A DNA stretch of 64,000 nt from Clostridiaceae bacterium (lineage in GTDB: Bacteria > Bacillota > Clostridia > Lachnospirales > Lachnospiraceae). How positions within the stretch are numbered: the stretch's first letter is position 1; every line of letters begins with the position of its first letter. The notes under the pieces were generated by a model that was not told the origin of the DNA, did no database searches, and saw only the letters and a list, made by a program, of their open reading frames with translations. Location of the stretch: positions 420,255 to 484,254 of the forward strand of contig CABJBA010000004.1 in NCBI GenBank assembly GCA_902363735.1. Reading direction: 5' to 3'. Shown here piece by piece: positions 17,824 through 27,025 of this stretch. The translations under genes were made by a program, and so were the position numbers.

Positions 17824-18975
17824 TTAATCTTTTAACGCTTCCAGAATCGTCAGTGCATAGACCTTTGCCGCTTCTGAAAGTTCCGAAATCCATACATATT
17901 CATTTGGCATATGAGCCAGCCGCCCGCTGCCCGGACCATAGAGTACTGTGGGAATATGTCCCAGATTTGTGAGAAAATCTGCATCATCGTGCTGGGGGGT
18001 TCCCACCAGAGGACAGTTAATGCCCAGATACCCGTGCGCCGCCTCAATGGCTTTTACTACCTGTTCCTCTTTATCAACGATAGAAGGATTGGACTCATAA
18101 GTCATCACAACTGATGCTTTAAAATCAGGATCTTCCCGTTTAAGTTTATCCAGTATTTCATTGATCTGAGTTAAAAACAGTTCACCGGTTTCTCCCGGAA
18201 CCGTAAATCTTGAGCATTTCAGGGTGCAGGTATCCGGAACCACACTGGAACGGCTGCCCCCCTGAATAACGCCGGGATTAATGGAACCCTTTCCCGTGTA
18301 TGGATTGGTCCCTGGAACAATCCTGCATAGGTGCTCCACCACTTTTGTCATCATAACAATAGCATTTTTTCCTTCTTCCGGTGTAGCTCCATGAGCTCCT
18401 GTACCGTATGTAGTAATCAGCACTTCCAGCATGCCTTCACACGCAAGGCACACGCGAAGGTCCGTATCTTCACCGTTAACTGCCATATCTCCGGTAAAAC
18501 CATCCATCAGTGCTTTCCATGTGCCTTTCCGGCTGACGTCCTGAACCTCTTCCTCAACCGGATACATCAGGCAGACTTCTCCAGCAAAATCAGCGCCTTC
18601 CCTCAAAAGCACAAGAGCCGCGATAATCTGGGCTCCTATGGCTCCTTTGCAGTCTGTACTGCCTCTGCCCCAGATCCGGTCTTTATGGATTTTTCCTGAA
18701 TAAGGATCATCCTCCCAGCCCTCTCCTGCTTCTACCGTATCCAGATGGCTGTTGAATATCAAACGTTTTCCCGGCCTTTTTCCCCTGATCCATGCAAAGA
18801 AGTTTCCATGGCGGTCTATTTCGCATTCAAACCCTAACTCTGTACAGTAATTCAAAAGGAACGCAGCCAGCTCTGCTTCATTTCCGCTGACACTGGGGAT
18901 CTTCACCATATTTGATACTAATTTTATCATCCGTTCCTGCTCTGCTTCTATACGGTTTAACACTTGCGCTCTCAT
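17824..18975 (-). CDS. M20 family metallohydrolase (ArgE/DapE/YgeY-like)
   Basis: 383 residues. The first metal motif is FNSHLDTV (His near residue 78), the bridging Asp lies in GRGSTDCKGA, and the Glu pair is in PVEEEVQ. A dimerisation insert with GAHGATPEEGKNA follows. This clade hydrolyses amide bonds of N-acyl amino acids or dipeptides, and some members are linked to selenium or purine catabolism. Beside 5-oxoprolinase it may open an amide or peptide precursor. It overlaps the preceding gene by 4 bases. Confidence 0.83.
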   Translation of the reverse strand: MRAQVLNRIEAEQERMIKLVSNMVKIPSVSGNEAELAAFLLNYCTELGFECEIDRHGNFFAWIRGKRPGKRLIFNSHLDTVEAGEGWEDDPYSGKIHKDRIWGRGSTDCKGAIGAQIIAALVLLREGADFAGEVCLMYPVEEEVQDVSRKGTWKALMDGFTGDMAVNGEDTDLRVCLACEGMLEVLITTYGTGAHGATPEEGKNAIVMMTKVVEHLCRIVPGTNPYTGKGSINPGVIQGGSRSSVVPDTCTLKCSRFTVPGETGELFLTQINEILDKLKREDPDFKASVVMTYESNPSIVDKEEQVVKAIEAAHGYLGINCPLVGTPQHDDADFLTNLGHIPTVLYGPGSGRLAHMPNEYVWISELSEAAKVYALTILEALKD

Positions 18976-19613
18976 TGATGGTTCTCCTGCATATAAAATC
19001 GGTGTTTTACAATGGTCTTCAGCATCTCAATGCATTCTGCCTTCTCTACACGGCCTGTATTAATCACAAAATCATAATGATTCATGTTCGTCCAGTCAAG
19101 TCCGCCTGTATAATAATTGTAATAGTCCGAACGATATTTATCGATCCGGTGAATCAGGCGGTTGGCTTCCGCCTCATCTACCTTAAGCCTGTTCATAACT
19201 GTCTTTGTACACCACGCTCTGGGAGCATCAACATAAATGCTGATTACATTTTTTCTTTCTTTCAGAATATAATCAGCACATTTTCCTACGACTACACAGG
19301 ATTCCGTCTCTGCCTGGCTCCGGATAATCTCTGCCTGTATATTAAACAGGTTGTCATCTGATGTGAATTCCTTATCATGGGGAGTCAAAAGTGCGGAGGC
19401 GGGAACCCTGGTCAGCAGACCGCGGATTCTTTTTGCTCTCAGCTTTTCATCCACTTCAGAAAACAACTGCTCACTGATACCGCTGTAGTCAGAAGCCATC
19501 TTAAGAATCTGATGATCATAGCAGGGAATATCAAGCTCATTTGCCAGCATCAGTGCAATTTCCCTGCCTTTGCTGCCAAATCCTCTGGCTACGGTAATTA
19601 CATAATTTCCCAT
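18972..19613 (-). CDS. Cytidylate-kinase-like protein
   Basis: 213 residues from the ATG at 19613 (GGAGGA eight bases upstream). The N-terminal phosphate loop is degenerate (ARGFGSKGREIA). VVVGKCADYIL and IYVDAPRAW match the cytidylate_kin2 family, common in clostridia and distinct from essential Cmk. Real substrates of this family are unknown to me. Its place inside a transport and 5-oxoproline-degradation operon, overlapping the M20 gene by 4 bases, is odd and suggests phosphorylation of a pathway intermediate or a regulatory role. Confidence 0.72.
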   Translation of the reverse strand: MGNYVITVARGFGSKGREIALMLANELDIPCYDHQILKMASDYSGISEQLFSEVDEKLRAKRIRGLLTRVPASALLTPHDKEFTSDDNLFNIQAEIIRSQAETESCVVVGKCADYILKERKNVISIYVDAPRAWCTKTVMNRLKVDEAEANRLIHRIDKYRSDYYNYYTGGLDWTNMNHYDFVINTGRVEKAECIEMLKTIVKHRFYMQENHQ

Positions 19614-19632
19614 TCTAATTGTCCTCCTGTCT

Positions 19633-20397
19633 TTACTTACTAAAACAGCTGATCTCAATGCCTTCTCTATTGAACGCATCTTTCAGGGCAAGAACAAATT
19701 CCAGCGCATGGGCACCGTCTCCATGTACCAAAACTGTCTCAGCCTTAACTTCAATTTCCTTTCCGGTGATTGCCGTAACCGTTCCTTCTTTAATCATCCG
19801 GATCACACGTCCAATTGCTTCATCTTTATCCTCAATCATGGCACCCGGCTGACTTCTCGGCACCAGGTTTCCATCTTCCAGATATGCTCTGTCTGCAAAT
19901 ACCATACTTACGGTCGGAAGGCCTGCCCGATCCGCCTCTTTTTTTAATACGGAGTTTTTTCCGTAATATAAAATCTTCATATCCGGATCAAACTCACAAC
20001 ATGCCTGACATAGAGCATTTGCAGCAACAGCATCCTCCTGCACCAGATTTCCCAGAGCTCCATGAGCACTGATATGATTCACTGATTTACCGGCAGTCCT
20101 TGCAAATGCATAAACTGCTCCCAACTGGTATATTACCAAATTCTTTATCTCATCATAGGATAGGGACATCTTTCTCCGGCCAAACCCCTGAAGATCAGGA
20201 TATCCCGGATGAGCACCAATTCCTGTACCGTATTTAACAGCCATTTCCACTGTTCGTGCCATAACCATGGGATCTCCGGCATGAAAGCCGCATGCAATAT
20301 TGGCAGATGACACATGCTTGATGATCTCTTCGTTGGCCTCCAGTGTATAACAGCCAAAGCTCTCTCCCAGGTCACTGTTCAAATCAACTTTATACAT
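19633..20397 (-). CDS. pxpA: 5-oxoprolinase subunit A (LamB/YcsF family)
   Basis: 254 residues, full length. The family signature DLNSDLGESFG begins at residue 5, with IACGFHAGDP and VLVHGDGAHA following. PxpA with PxpB and PxpC forms the prokaryotic ATP-dependent 5-oxoprolinase, opening L-5-oxoproline (pyroglutamate) to L-glutamate. It follows pxpC by 23 bases. The order here is pxpB-pxpC-pxpA. Confidence 0.92.
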   Translation of the reverse strand: MYKVDLNSDLGESFGCYTLEANEEIIKHVSSANIACGFHAGDPMVMARTVEMAVKYGTGIGAHPGYPDLQGFGRRKMSLSYDEIKNLVIYQLGAVYAFARTAGKSVNHISAHGALGNLVQEDAVAANALCQACCEFDPDMKILYYGKNSVLKKEADRAGLPTVSMVFADRAYLEDGNLVPRSQPGAMIEDKDEAIGRVIRMIKEGTVTAITGKEIEVKAETVLVHGDGAHALEFVLALKDAFNREGIEISCFSK

Positions 20398-20420
20398 TCT
20401 GAACTTCCTCCTTTAACTGA

Positions 20421-21428
20421 TCATTGCTCCATCACACCGACATGATAAGTTCTGCCTCCAATGCTAAGGCGAAATGTCTGCTCATAAGGCCTGTGCATCT
20501 CTTCTTTTAATTCCTCCAGCTCCTTCAGTTCAGACAACCATAATTTCTGAGCTTCTTCCACCGTAACCTGCTTAAACCGTATCCTTGTGCCAGGCACTGA
20601 CTGGGCTATCAACGGAAGATCAACACTGATGACATTGGCAATTTTTGTGTATCCTCCCATGCTTTGGCGTTCACTGAGCATTATAATAGGCAGTCCTGAT
20701 GTAGGAACCTGAACCGCCCCCAGTGCAATTCCATCTGAAATAATATTGCCGTCTGTCTTATGTTCAATCTTCTCTCCTTCCAGTCGATATCCCATGCGGT
20801 CGCATTCCTGACTCACCTCGTAAGTCGTTTCGTAAAATGCCTCCAGCCCTGTCTGTGTAAAACGTTCTTCCTGGGGGCCTCCTATGACACGAAGCTGAAT
20901 TTCCTTTCCGCCAATCTTTTGAGGCACATGTCTGATATCATAATTTTCAAGAAATTCCACGGGGGCAGCAAAGCCAATTTTATCTCCTGCCTGAAGCTTT
21001 CTTCCGTTCCAGCCTCCTATGGCATTTCTCAGTAACGTGGATTTGCTCCCAGCTGTCTCCAGTACCTCCAGCCCTCCTCCAAAAGCAATACAGGAACGGC
21101 AGCCGGTACTGACCCCGCCGCACTGAAGAACGCTTCCTGCCGGCCCATAGAGAGCGGTATACATTGGAACTTCTCTTCCGTTTAAAGTAAGCTTCATAGG
21201 GGCTCCTGTAACTGCAAAGAAGTTTGTCTCTGTAAACAAAATCTCCGGCCCCATAAAAGTAGTCTCCAGTACTGCTTCGTCCATATCATTGTCTAGCAGA
21301 AGATTTGCCAGTCTCATGGAATGCAGATCCATGGCTCCTGATGGGGACACTCCATCTTTCTGGAGTCCAAATCTTCCCCGGTCCTGAACACTGGTCAGAA
21401 ATCCAGGATTCTGAATATAGATTCCCAT
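20421..21428 (-). CDS. pxpC: 5-oxoprolinase subunit C (biotin-dependent carboxyltransferase family)
   Basis: 335 residues of the allophanate-hydrolase subunit 2 / KipA fold. Typical segments are FLTSVQDRGRFGLQKDGVSP at the N terminus and PIIMLSERQSMGGYTKIANV near the C terminus. Works with PxpB. Only 3 bases separate it from the pxpB stop. Despite the family name, no biotin carboxylase is nearby, supporting the 5-oxoprolinase reading over a urea or pyruvate carboxylase role. Confidence 0.92.
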   Translation of the reverse strand: MGIYIQNPGFLTSVQDRGRFGLQKDGVSPSGAMDLHSMRLANLLLDNDMDEAVLETTFMGPEILFTETNFFAVTGAPMKLTLNGREVPMYTALYGPAGSVLQCGGVSTGCRSCIAFGGGLEVLETAGSKSTLLRNAIGGWNGRKLQAGDKIGFAAPVEFLENYDIRHVPQKIGGKEIQLRVIGGPQEERFTQTGLEAFYETTYEVSQECDRMGYRLEGEKIEHKTDGNIISDGIALGAVQVPTSGLPIIMLSERQSMGGYTKIANVISVDLPLIAQSVPGTRIRFKQVTVEEAQKLWLSELKELEELKEEMHRPYEQTFRLSIGGRTYHVGVMEQ

Positions 21429-21431
21429 AGC

Positions 21432-22163
21432 TTATTCCTCCCTGTATATGACTGGCCGGTAAGTCCCTTCTTCCGCCTGTTTCCGGATTCTCCCATATTC
21501 TTCTGACGAGACAGGTATAAATCTGACCCACTGGCCCGCCTTCAGATAGCTTCCCTGTTCCCGTCTGCCGTCATATAGATGAACAGGCGTCCCACCGATA
21601 ATATGCCAGCCGCAGGGCTGGTTAAAGGAAATAGTTGTGGTCTGGGATTCCCATACCACAATGCTGTCTTCCGGAATTCTTATTCTGGGAGATTTCAGCC
21701 TTGGTATGGTAAATGTAGGCTCAGGGCAGCCGATATAGGCCAACCCCGGAGAAAATCCTATTGCATACACAAAAGACAGATGCCCGCTGTGGCGGCTAAT
21801 GACCTCATCTTCTGTGATTCCATCATGCTCTGCTACAATTCCAATGTCAGGCCCCAGTTCCCCGCCATACCTTACCGGCAGCTCAATAATCTCTTTCACT
21901 GGTTCCTGCCCGCTGCTGCAGCGGTCCAGCCGTTTAAGAACAGCCTCCTTCAGAGGGCCATACAGGATCTGCTCAGGACGGTAGTAAACCATCACCGACC
22001 GGTAGGTTGGTACCATTTCAACAATACCGGGAATCGGATCCCCCTCCAGAACTTTTACAAGGGTATGTACCTTCTGATTTACAGAAATACTGATCCTGTT
22101 TTGAAACTCTACCGTAAGAGCGCTGTCTCCTGTTGGCCTGATTACAACCTCTTCCATATTCAT
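21432..22163 (-). CDS. pxpB: 5-oxoprolinase subunit B (KipI/allophanate hydrolase subunit 1 family)
   Basis: 243 residues. Core motifs GFSPGLAYIG and PCGWHIIGGTP mark the PxpB/KipI cyclophilin-like domain. AAGGAG precedes two in-frame ATGs (22163 and 22157). It pairs with PxpC. It follows the ABC importer genes by 26 bases, so import and ring opening are co-expressed. KipI-type kinase inhibition is known for the Bacillus homologue, but a 5-oxoprolinase role is better supported by the complete BCA set. Confidence 0.92.
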   Translation of the reverse strand: MNMEEVVIRPTGDSALTVEFQNRISISVNQKVHTLVKVLEGDPIPGIVEMVPTYRSVMVYYRPEQILYGPLKEAVLKRLDRCSSGQEPVKEIIELPVRYGGELGPDIGIVAEHDGITEDEVISRHSGHLSFVYAIGFSPGLAYIGCPEPTFTIPRLKSPRIRIPEDSIVVWESQTTTISFNQPCGWHIIGGTPVHLYDGRREQGSYLKAGQWVRFIPVSSEEYGRIRKQAEEGTYRPVIYREE

Positions 22164-22189
22164 ACATCTCCTTTTTCAGAGGGGGCTCC

Positions 22190-22903
22190 CTACAGACCCA
22201 GGTAAGCCTTTTTCACATCTTCATTGGCAAGCATTTCCTGTCCTGTTCCTCCAAATACAGTCTCACCGTTTTGAATGACATAGGCATAGTCTGAAATTTC
22301 CAGAGTCACATTCACATTCTGTTCTACAATAATGACCGTTATGCCCAACTCTTTGATTTTCTTGACAAACTCAAAAATTTCTCCTACCAATTTGGGGGAA
22401 AGACCCAGAGAGGGCTCATCCAGAATCAAAAGCTTGGGTTCTGCCATCAGACCGCGGGCAATGGCCACCATCTGCTGCTCACCTCCCGACAAAGTTGCGG
22501 CTGTCTGCTTCAGACGTTCCTTTACACGGGGGAACATCTCATACACCAGCTGAAGGCGTTTTTCTTTTCTTTCTTTATCCTTAATGAGATAAGCACCCAT
22601 CATAATATTATCTTTAACACTCATTTTCCCGAAAAGATGACGTCCCTCAGGCACCATACTGATTCCCAGCTTAACCACATCATTAGCCTTTTTTCCGCTG
22701 ATAACCTGGCCTTCATAGGTAATTGTGCCGCCCAGAGGTTTTGCAATTCCCGTAACTGCCTTTAATGCTGTGGTCTTGCCTGCTCCGTTGGAACCGATCA
22801 GTCCTACAATCTGTCCTTCCTTTACTTCGAAACAAGCATCATGTACTACCGGCATTCCACCATATCCTGCTTTTAAATGTTCAACTTTAAGCACTTTTAG
22901 CAC
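22190..22903 (-). CDS. livF: Branched-chain-amino-acid-type ABC transporter, ATP-binding protein LivF
   Basis: 237 residues. Walker A GSNGAGKTT, signature LSGGEQQMVAIARGLM, Walker B LLILDEP. This is the shorter, LivF-like ATPase that pairs with LivG. The start overlaps livG by 17 bases. The transporter class also includes urea, amide and dipeptide importers; the linked pxp genes suggest a pyroglutamyl or related substrate. Confidence 0.92.
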   Translation of the reverse strand: MLKVLKVEHLKAGYGGMPVVHDACFEVKEGQIVGLIGSNGAGKTTALKAVTGIAKPLGGTITYEGQVISGKKANDVVKLGISMVPEGRHLFGKMSVKDNIMMGAYLIKDKERKEKRLQLVYEMFPRVKERLKQTAATLSGGEQQMVAIARGLMAEPKLLILDEPSLGLSPKLVGEIFEFVKKIKELGITVIIVEQNVNVTLEISDYAYVIQNGETVFGGTGQEMLANEDVKKAYLGL

Positions 22904-23624
22904 CTCCTAAATAGGCAGAAATCACTTCCTCGTTGGAAGTAACCTCCTGGGGAGTCCCCTCCATAAGAAGATGCCCTGTATTAATAACTACTACACGGTC
23001 AGAAACAGTCATGATAACGTCCATTACATGTTCAATGGTGATAATGGAAATGTTCATTTTGTTAATCTTGCGAATCAGTTCCACTGCTTCCACACGCTCA
23101 GTATTGGTTAAGCCTGCCATAGTCTCATCCAGCAAAAGAAGCTTAGGCTCTGTTGCCAGCGCCCGTGCAATTTCAATTCTCTTCTTTTGAATTACATTCA
23201 TCATTCCTGTCATATCATTCTGATGTTTGCCCAGACCGCAAAGTTCAATAACCTCCATGGATTTTTCTCTGGCTTCTTTCATATTTTTGGCTTTTCCAAG
23301 AGCCCCTACAAGGACATTTTCAAATACAGTCATATTATTTAAAGACTGGGGAATCTGAAAGGTTCTGCCAATTCCCAGCATGGAGACACTGTGAGGCTCC
23401 ATTTTCGTAATATCAGTACCGTCAAAAATAATCTTTCCATAAGTCAGTTTATGGGCACCGGAAAGAGAATTAAACAATGTGGTTTTTCCAGCTCCATTTG
23501 GCCCAACCATGCCTACGATTTCACCGTATTTTACATTAAAGGATATATCTTCATTGGCTTTTAAGCCTCCAAAGATTTTGGTTGCATTCTGCACGTCCAG
23601 AATATATTTTTCATTCTCCATCAA
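22887..23624 (-). CDS. livG: Branched-chain-amino-acid-type ABC transporter, ATP-binding protein LivG
   Basis: 245 residues. Walker A GPNGAGKTT, a signature region that reads GMMNVIQKKRIEIARAL, Walker B LLLLDETMAGL. The canonical LSGGQ is replaced by a divergent sequence (GMMNVIQ) and the residue after LLLDE is Thr rather than Pro; LivG proteins often carry a LSYGxQ variant, so this copy is more diverged than usual. Overlaps livM by 4 bases. Confidence 0.9.
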   Translation of the reverse strand: MMENEKYILDVQNATKIFGGLKANEDISFNVKYGEIVGMVGPNGAGKTTLFNSLSGAHKLTYGKIIFDGTDITKMEPHSVSMLGIGRTFQIPQSLNNMTVFENVLVGALGKAKNMKEAREKSMEVIELCGLGKHQNDMTGMMNVIQKKRIEIARALATEPKLLLLDETMAGLTNTERVEAVELIRKINKMNISIITIEHVMDVIMTVSDRVVVINTGHLLMEGTPQEVTSNEEVISAYLGGAKSA

Positions 23625-24652
23625 TTCACCGCTCCTTTTTTCTGTACTTCCGGTATATCTGGTTCTTCCTTTTCCTGGGGTTTTTTCTTTAAAAACAGTA
23701 CTGCTGCAATTCGCTTTGCACCTTGTTTAAACAGAGGCAGTACCCCATGAGGGAGAAACAGAACAACAATAATTACAAGACCGCCATAAAGAATTAAATC
23801 AATTCCGGTTCCGGTTCCGCCGAAATAGATCCGCGTATACTGAGAAATCATTACAAGAACTGAAGCACCTATAATAGAGCCGTAAACAGTTCCCACACCT
23901 CCCATAACCACAACCAGAACAATCATCAGAGACACTGACATGGTACTGGATACATAAGGATCAATATAAAGAAGATATTGTGCATACAGGCTTCCTGCAA
24001 CACTGACAAACGCTGCACTGAGCATAAAGGCCAGTGATTTGTATTTTGTGGTATTAATTCCCACACTCTCTGCCGCCATCTCATTGCCGGATATGCATCT
24101 TAAATAATATCCGAATTTTGATTTGTCAACGTAAGAAGCAATTGCAAGTGCCACTACTAAAAAGGCCAGACCTACCCAATAATACTCTCTCTTATTAGGA
24201 AACTGCATATACAGATAAGGATTCACTTTTTTATTCAGAAAATCTATGCCTGCGGAACCTCCGATTACCTTTGCATTAATTAGAATGGTTCTCATACATT
24301 CCACTACAGCCATAGTGGCAATGGAAAACTGAGGGCCCCGAAGACGCAGCAGCGGGATTCCGATCAAACCGGCGCAGATTACAGACAGCACAACACCGAT
24401 GACAATACTGATCCATGGAACCACATGAAACAGGTTAAACAATGCTGCCGGTGTATAAATACCAATGGAGAAAAACAGCGCATGACCGATAGAAACCTGG
24501 CCTGCATAACCTCCGATAAAGTTCCAGCCAATTCCTGCAATAGACCAGATTACTATGAGAAACAGGATATGCTGCTCCAGGGTTGACTTAAAAACCAAGG
24601 GAAGCATAGTGGCAATCAAAAGCAGAATCAGTTTTGGAAGATACTTTTTCAT
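23621..24652 (-). CDS. livM: Branched-chain-amino-acid-type ABC transporter permease LivM
   Basis: 343 residues from the ATG at 24652, which has AGGAGG ten bases upstream; the in-frame GTG at 24661 is too close to that site. About nine hydrophobic helices. IGHALFFSIGIYT and RLRGPQFSIATMA match LivM, and a charged cytoplasmic tail ends it. Forms the channel with LivH. Confidence 0.9.
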   Translation of the reverse strand: MKKYLPKLILLLIATMLPLVFKSTLEQHILFLIVIWSIAGIGWNFIGGYAGQVSIGHALFFSIGIYTPAALFNLFHVVPWISIVIGVVLSVICAGLIGIPLLRLRGPQFSIATMAVVECMRTILINAKVIGGSAGIDFLNKKVNPYLYMQFPNKREYYWVGLAFLVVALAIASYVDKSKFGYYLRCISGNEMAAESVGINTTKYKSLAFMLSAAFVSVAGSLYAQYLLYIDPYVSSTMSVSLMIVLVVVMGGVGTVYGSIIGASVLVMISQYTRIYFGGTGTGIDLILYGGLVIIVVLFLPHGVLPLFKQGAKRIAAVLFLKKKPQEKEEPDIPEVQKKGAVN

Positions 24653-24666
24653 TGTTGTCACACCTC

Positions 24667-25524
24667 CTATTTCCCAAATAATCCCTTAGGTTTAAAAGTT
24701 ACAATCAGCACATACGCCACACAGACGAACAAATACTTAAATGCTGAGTTAAATACAAAACCTGCACCCGTATCTACAAGGCCCATAATTACCCCTCCAA
24801 AGAAGGCACCTACAATACTTCCAAAGCCTCCAAGTGCAACAGCTATAAATCCAAACAACTGGAAGGTCGTGCCGACAGACGGGAATACATAATAATAATA
24901 TGTAAGAATACATCCGGCAGCTCCTGTAATTCCGCAGGAAAGACCAAATGCCAGCGCATAACATCTGTCAGAATCAATTCCCATCAGGGAAGCCGCTTCT
25001 TTATCCATGGATACTGCCTGAATTGCTTTTCCAAATCTTGTCACATTCAGGATTAGGTAAAGAATCAAGGTCAGCAGAAGGCAGACACCCAGAGGAATCA
25101 GCTTATTAATAGCAATACTCAGTCCGCCAATGGAAACACTGCCGGAAAACAGCAGTTCCGTGTCACGAATAGTTCTGTAATCACCTTTGAAAAACATTAA
25201 TGCCAGGTTACAGAGCATCATGCTTAGGCCAAATGTCAAAAGTCTTTGGGAAAGCTGAGGGCCTGTCAGTACCCGCCTTACCATTACTTTGTAAACAGAA
25301 ATACCAAATACAAATAACACTGCTGCGCAGATTGGGAGAGAAAACAATGGATCAAATCCCAGATACTGATGCAGGAAAAACGCTGTATACATTCCAATCA
25401 TCAGAAATTCACCCTGTGCAAAGCAAAGAAGACCCATAACACCCCAGATCAGGGCAATTCCAATGGCTACCAGCGCAATAATGGAACCATTAATGATTCC
25501 TTCAACAATAATTTGTGTAAGCAT
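24667..25524 (-). CDS. livH: Branched-chain-amino-acid-type ABC transporter permease LivH
   Basis: 285 residues, eight or so hydrophobic helices. Typical LivH segments are GIINGSIIALVAIGIALIWG near the N terminus, LLCFAQGEFLMIG, and GGFGSIVGAFFGG. It is separated from the upstream binding-protein gene by a strong hairpin and from livM by 14 bases. Confidence 0.91.
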   Translation of the reverse strand: MLTQIIVEGIINGSIIALVAIGIALIWGVMGLLCFAQGEFLMIGMYTAFFLHQYLGFDPLFSLPICAAVLFVFGISVYKVMVRRVLTGPQLSQRLLTFGLSMMLCNLALMFFKGDYRTIRDTELLFSGSVSIGGLSIAINKLIPLGVCLLLTLILYLILNVTRFGKAIQAVSMDKEAASLMGIDSDRCYALAFGLSCGITGAAGCILTYYYYVFPSVGTTFQLFGFIAVALGGFGSIVGAFFGGVIMGLVDTGAGFVFNSAFKYLFVCVAYVLIVTFKPKGLFGK

Positions 25525-25547
25525 CAGTATTTCCCTTTCATAAAATA

Positions 25548-25575
25548 GGGACCTGCCGTTTTTTCAGCAGGCCCC
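25548..25575 (-). terminator. Intra-operon attenuating hairpin between binding-protein gene and livH
   Basis: GGGGCCTGC and GCAGGTCCC enclose a loop with TGAAAAAACG, followed by TATTTTATG. The weak U tail suggests partial termination or mRNA end protection. This would let the periplasmic-type binding protein be made in excess over the membrane parts, as in many ABC operons. Confidence 0.6.
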
Positions 25576-25594
25576 GTTGCCTTAAAGTAGTTAT

Positions 25595-26950
25595 TTAGTT
25601 ATTTCCCCATGCTGAAAATGGGTAGGCCAGTTCTTTAGCCGCATCAGCCTCAGGATAAACAGTGTAGAACATACCATCAAACATCTGAGTCAGAATGGAA
25701 TTGCATCGGATGTTCTGTCCGTTTTCATCAAACTTAATGCCATCCCAAGGAACAATCAGCTGTCCTTCGTTTGTAATATCCATGTTGATCAATGCATCTC
25801 TGATTGCTTCCGGCTCTGTGGAACCGGCTGCATTTACTGCTTCTGCTACCGTACAAAGTCCTACAAAGGAACGGCAGTAAGCATCTGTTAAATCCTCACC
25901 TGTAATTTCCTTAAACATGGTGTTGATTTTTCCAATTGTCGGATTGCTTTCCTGAAGGTCAGCCGCATACAGGTTAGTGGAAATTATACCTTCCACATTT
26001 TCAACTCCAATTGTCCCAACTGTCTCAGGAGCAGTAAAGCCAGATCTCTGCCCAACCAGCATCTTAGGAGCCCAGCCCTGTTCTTTCATTGTTTTAAAAA
26101 GAAGTATGGTGTCTGCAGTGTAAGAACCGCAAAGAAGTACATCTGCATTTGCTGCTTTCAGTTTCATAACCTCTGCACTTAAATTTGTTGCACTGGAGGA
26201 GTATGAAATATCTTCCAGAACATCAAACCCATATTCACCGATTTGTTTTTGGAACTGTTCTCTCAGCATGGCTCCCCACTCTGAATCTTCATGAATCATG
26301 GATACCGTCTTAATATCCTTACCATTCTTATCTCTTGCATCCTTCATGAATTTTAAAGTATCTTCCACAAATGTGGAATCGTTTGGAGTCGTTCTGAAAA
26401 ACCACTCATAGCCGCGGTCAGTCAAAGTAACAGAGGTACTGTCCGGGTTAATAAAGGGTATTCCATATTTTTCCGCCACGTTGCTGGCTGTCTTGGTTAC
26501 AGAACTGTGATAAGCTCCCAGCAGCACATCAACGCCTTCTTCCGTAATCAAACGCTCCGCCTCAGAAAGTCCTACCTCAGGTGAACCCTGGGAATCACTG
26601 ATGATCAACTCGATTTTGGCTCCGTTCAGATTTGGAAGTCCTTCTTCTTTTGCAAAAGGAATATTCAGATCATCATAGGAATTATTAATAATGTCAGCAG
26701 CCAGCTTGATAGCTTCCAATGACTCCTGGCCAATTTTAGCCACATTGCCGCTGGTGGGATAAATAACACCTACCTTTACGATATTGTCACCGCCGGAGTC
26801 TGCTGTTTTTCCTCCGGTCGCGGAACTGCTTTCTGTTCCTCCGGCCGGAGCAGAATTTGCTGATGCACCGCTTCCTCCACACCCCACCAGGGAGCCTGCC
26901 ATGACAGCTGTCATAGTCAACGCACACAATCTTCTCATCATATTTTTCAT
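25595..26950 (-). CDS. ABC transporter substrate-binding lipoprotein (LivJ/amide-binding type)
   Basis: 451 residues. A lipoprotein signal peptide (MKNMMRRLC start, lipobox SLVGC near residue 24) is followed by a Ser/Gly/Thr-rich linker and a type I periplasmic-binding fold (VGVIYPTSGNVAKIG near residue 61). ISDSQGSPEVGLSEAERLI and ADVLLCGSY are family features. It supplies the ligand to LivHMGF. The ligand cannot be read, but amino-acid, amide or pyroglutamyl compounds are candidates from context. Confidence 0.9.
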   Translation of the reverse strand: MKNMMRRLCALTMTAVMAGSLVGCGGSGASANSAPAGGTESSSATGGKTADSGGDNIVKVGVIYPTSGNVAKIGQESLEAIKLAADIINNSYDDLNIPFAKEEGLPNLNGAKIELIISDSQGSPEVGLSEAERLITEEGVDVLLGAYHSSVTKTASNVAEKYGIPFINPDSTSVTLTDRGYEWFFRTTPNDSTFVEDTLKFMKDARDKNGKDIKTVSMIHEDSEWGAMLREQFQKQIGEYGFDVLEDISYSSSATNLSAEVMKLKAANADVLLCGSYTADTILLFKTMKEQGWAPKMLVGQRSGFTAPETVGTIGVENVEGIISTNLYAADLQESNPTIGKINTMFKEITGEDLTDAYCRSFVGLCTVAEAVNAAGSTEPEAIRDALINMDITNEGQLIVPWDGIKFDENGQNIRCNSILTQMFDGMFYTVYPEADAAKELAYPFSAWGNN

Positions 26951-27025
26951 AATCTTCTCTCCTTCTTATATGTGTTTATAAGTTCCGTAAAATGCAGAAC
27001 TCGAGTTATCTGAGCATATACCCTT

